Shown here: one piece after another, positions 62,046 through 64,000 of the stretch
How the letters are laid out: each line of letters starts with the position of its first letter
Numbering within the stretch: the stretch's first letter is position 1
Notes under the pieces: model-generated
Seen by the model: only the letters and a program-made list of their open reading frames with translations
Databases searched by the model: none
Told to the model about the DNA's origin: nothing
Assembly (NCBI GenBank): GCA_016617855.1
Contig: JAECUM010001088.1
Coordinates: 22,313 to 86,312 of the forward strand
Direction of reading: 5' to 3'
Source: Megalonaias nervosa
Taxonomy: Eukaryota > Mollusca > Bivalvia > Unionida > Unionidae
DNA length: 64,000 nt
Made by a program: the position numbers and the translations under genes

Positions 62046-63326
62046 ATTATTGATTTTGTTGTTGCTATGACGATATTTAAAAAAGCCAGCCAACAGGGAC
62101 CCTTGCTTGGAAATGTGCTTCTTCCACAATGAATTTAAGGACCAATGTAAATTTGTCACAGAACCATGAAACTGATACACAGAAATAATTGAATTAACTG
62201 GCATATGCATACATGTTTGAGGTCATTTCTGCAGGAAGAACAGTTATATTAGAAGTTATAAAAGTATGTAATTTATAGCCATATGTGTTTTTTTTTTCAT
62301 TGATTTTACATAACTTCTTTTGATTAAAGAGGTTCTGGATAAACATTTTGTCATACTTTATTTGACTGGACCTGTATGATTATTAGACAGCATTGAAAAT
62401 GATGTTTGTTTGAAAACATATCTTGTTACATATATGATCATTTGACAACATTGAAGGTTGCTGTAGTCCTACATGTGTTACAGCATTACCTCACTATAGT
62501 GCCCTTCATAATAACACTCTTCTGTTATAAGGTGAGCATGGTTCTAGATCCCATTTCATTGAGTGATAGTAAAATTTAGTGTCATTTACGTAAATGTAAT
62601 ACCATCTCAGCATACACAGGTCCCCATGGATAGAGTTGTAATGAGGGAATAATACATTATTTACTCAATTTATTTGCAATGATTGTTACCTCTAGAATAT
62701 GTTGGATAGAGAGAACAGTAAATTACTTCCTTAGATTCTTTATTTAAGTCTGAAAAAAAAAAAATGACCTAGCTTACCAAAACTTGGATCATTGGACAGT
62801 GGTTAGTAATTCTTGTACACAATCATTCCAGGGTGGACAAAAGAGCATGGCACTGTCACTGTTGATTGAAATAATTTATGATCCAGGTCTATCAGATAGA
62901 GACAGCATTACAGTAGTCGAACATCCAGATAGGGGTCTGGTTGGCAATTGCATGGTAATGGAAGTTTTCATTTTATTTTGTATTTCATGGCAAATGTAGT
63001 TGCAGTAAACATGTCCCAGTGTGAACTCTGACAGCTGCAAGCAAGCAGTATTGCAAACCATTAAAGCAATCTATAAGAATTACATTTACGATCACCTAGG
63101 GACACTATTTTTCTCGACATTATTATTCTTTTTTTTTTTTGCTGAAGCTGGAGCAAAGAAGTAGTGGGTTTTTTTCTTGTCTGCATCAAAAGACATTGAG
63201 ACATAGGTATGATCAATTCACAGTACTGATAGTACTGAGGCAGTGGCGTTAAGGTTGAGGATTATGTATATAGTTTTGGGATGAGATCTTTTAAAGCCAT
63301 TTTTTAAGTTTCCTGTCATAAGCCAG

Positions 63327-63530
63327 GTATGGCTATGGACAGCATTATAATGAGAGCCAACTGTATAAGGCATTTTATAAGAGACACTCTTTAAAGTCAT
63401 ACTCTTTCTTCCATGGATGGCATTATAATGAAAGACTACTGTATAAGGTACTTTATAAGAGGCACTCTCTCTCTATAAGGTCATACTCTTTCTTGCATGG
63501 ATGGCATTATAATGAGGTAGTAATGTACCA
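63327..63530 (+). repeat. ~82-bp tandem repeat, about 2.5 units
   Basis: CATGGATGGCATTATAATGA, CTGTATAAGG and TTATAAGAGGCACTCT recur at 81-84-bp spacing. It is the same family as 34240-34520, here with better-preserved units. Confidence 0.8.
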
Positions 63531-64000
63531 TATTTACCATTTCATTTTGGGACACTTTATTTCTTGGAACACCATATTTTTTAAAGTAATTTTTGTATGC
63601 ATTATATATTCTGGAACATATCGGGGTTTTTTTTAAGTTGTAAGTTGGGGGACATCTTTTATATCATTGTAAAATTCCATGTCAGAAATGCACTGAAATT
63701 TTAATTTTAAAAAATATTAAAGTGTGTACTTGAGATAAAACTCTTTAATCCACTGCAGTACCACCTTATCAACCAAACCCTTGCCCTGCATGTGCAGTCC
63801 ATCCTTTTTGTGGATGAATATTTTTTAGCTCCCTCATGTCATGAAAAAATATTATTGGAGGTAACACATCTGCTGCTGAAACTGCAAGTACTAAAGTTTG
63901 GATCTTTTTCATCTGTATCAGTCATGTGAATTCTCAAAGTTTTAATCCCCTTATTGACAGTCCATCCAGGAATGAGATGAAAGTACACTGGAATTTCAGC

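Larger units (their letters stand above)
54445..64000 (+). other. Start of the next intron of the teneurin-like gene
   Basis: The region follows the donor GTAATC and contains no further exon that I can recognise, so it is probably intronic to the window end. Besides the listed repeats, nothing is supportable in 54445-55500, 56640-57137, 57680-58557, 58871-60420, 62046-62490, 62680-63325 and 63530-64000. A tandem copy of 21 bp (about 54748-54789) and one of 36-37 bp (about 56808-56885) are the only small structures there. Confidence 0.5.

Overview
This window looks like non-bacterial, metazoan genomic DNA, most likely from a mollusc or another lophotrochozoan. It is AT-rich and has almost no long open frames. 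It is full of tRNA-derived SINEs, small DNA-transposon relics (hAT-like, Tc1/mariner-like, a hairpin-rich MITE family) and minisatellites. Only two stretches look like protein-coding exons. They are in the same phase, have good splice signals and read as one acidic/Ser-rich polypeptide. The species guess is an inference from SINE architecture and intron size, not from a database match.

The gene. A 3' splice site at about 20917 opens an exon with a short 5' UTR, two tiny upstream ORFs and a coding start at 20981; its donor follows base 21197. About 32.9 kb downstream a 393-bp symmetric (phase 1-1) exon lies at 54052-54444. Joined, they give about 203 residues whose motif order resembles the N-terminal cytoplasmic region of teneurins (Ten-m/Odz): a YQP motif close to the start, a basic stretch, a Tyr/Ser-acidic stretch, a Gly-Ser-Asp acidic motif followed by Ser-Pro, then a Ser-rich block and a Leu-Ser-acidic block. 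Transmembrane and extracellular domains would lie beyond 64000. The gene runs on the + strand. The region before 20917 is probably an intron downstream of a non-coding first exon.

Layout. 1-20917: upstream intron or flank with a truncated SINE at the left edge, a 45-bp AT-rich minisatellite (5.3-5.8 kb), a hAT-like element (7.8-8.2 kb), hairpin MITEs, a long (TA)n and the largest early array of a ~150-bp tandem family (13.9-15.6 kb). 21198-54051: the giant intron, with further arrays of the same family (23, 33, 38.5-39.5 and 40.3-40.9 kb), an 18-unit 45-bp minisatellite that happens to stay open for 319 codons (36.4-37.4 kb), a 27-bp hairpin-bearing minisatellite (34.7-35.2 kb), four copies of one SINE family including one split by a 1.2-kb DNA element, a foldback-like element (27.5-28.6 kb), a hAT MITE and a mariner-type MITE. 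54445-64000: the next intron, with a SINE containing an internal 57-bp expansion, a full-length SINE with target-site duplication, and another ~150-bp family array.

No rRNA, functional tRNA, CRISPR, IS element or bacterial-type operon is visible. The most informative points are the long teneurin-like intron, the orientation bias of the ~150-bp family (all seven loci on the transcribed strand), the repeated birth of minisatellites inside older repeats, and several datable nested insertions.
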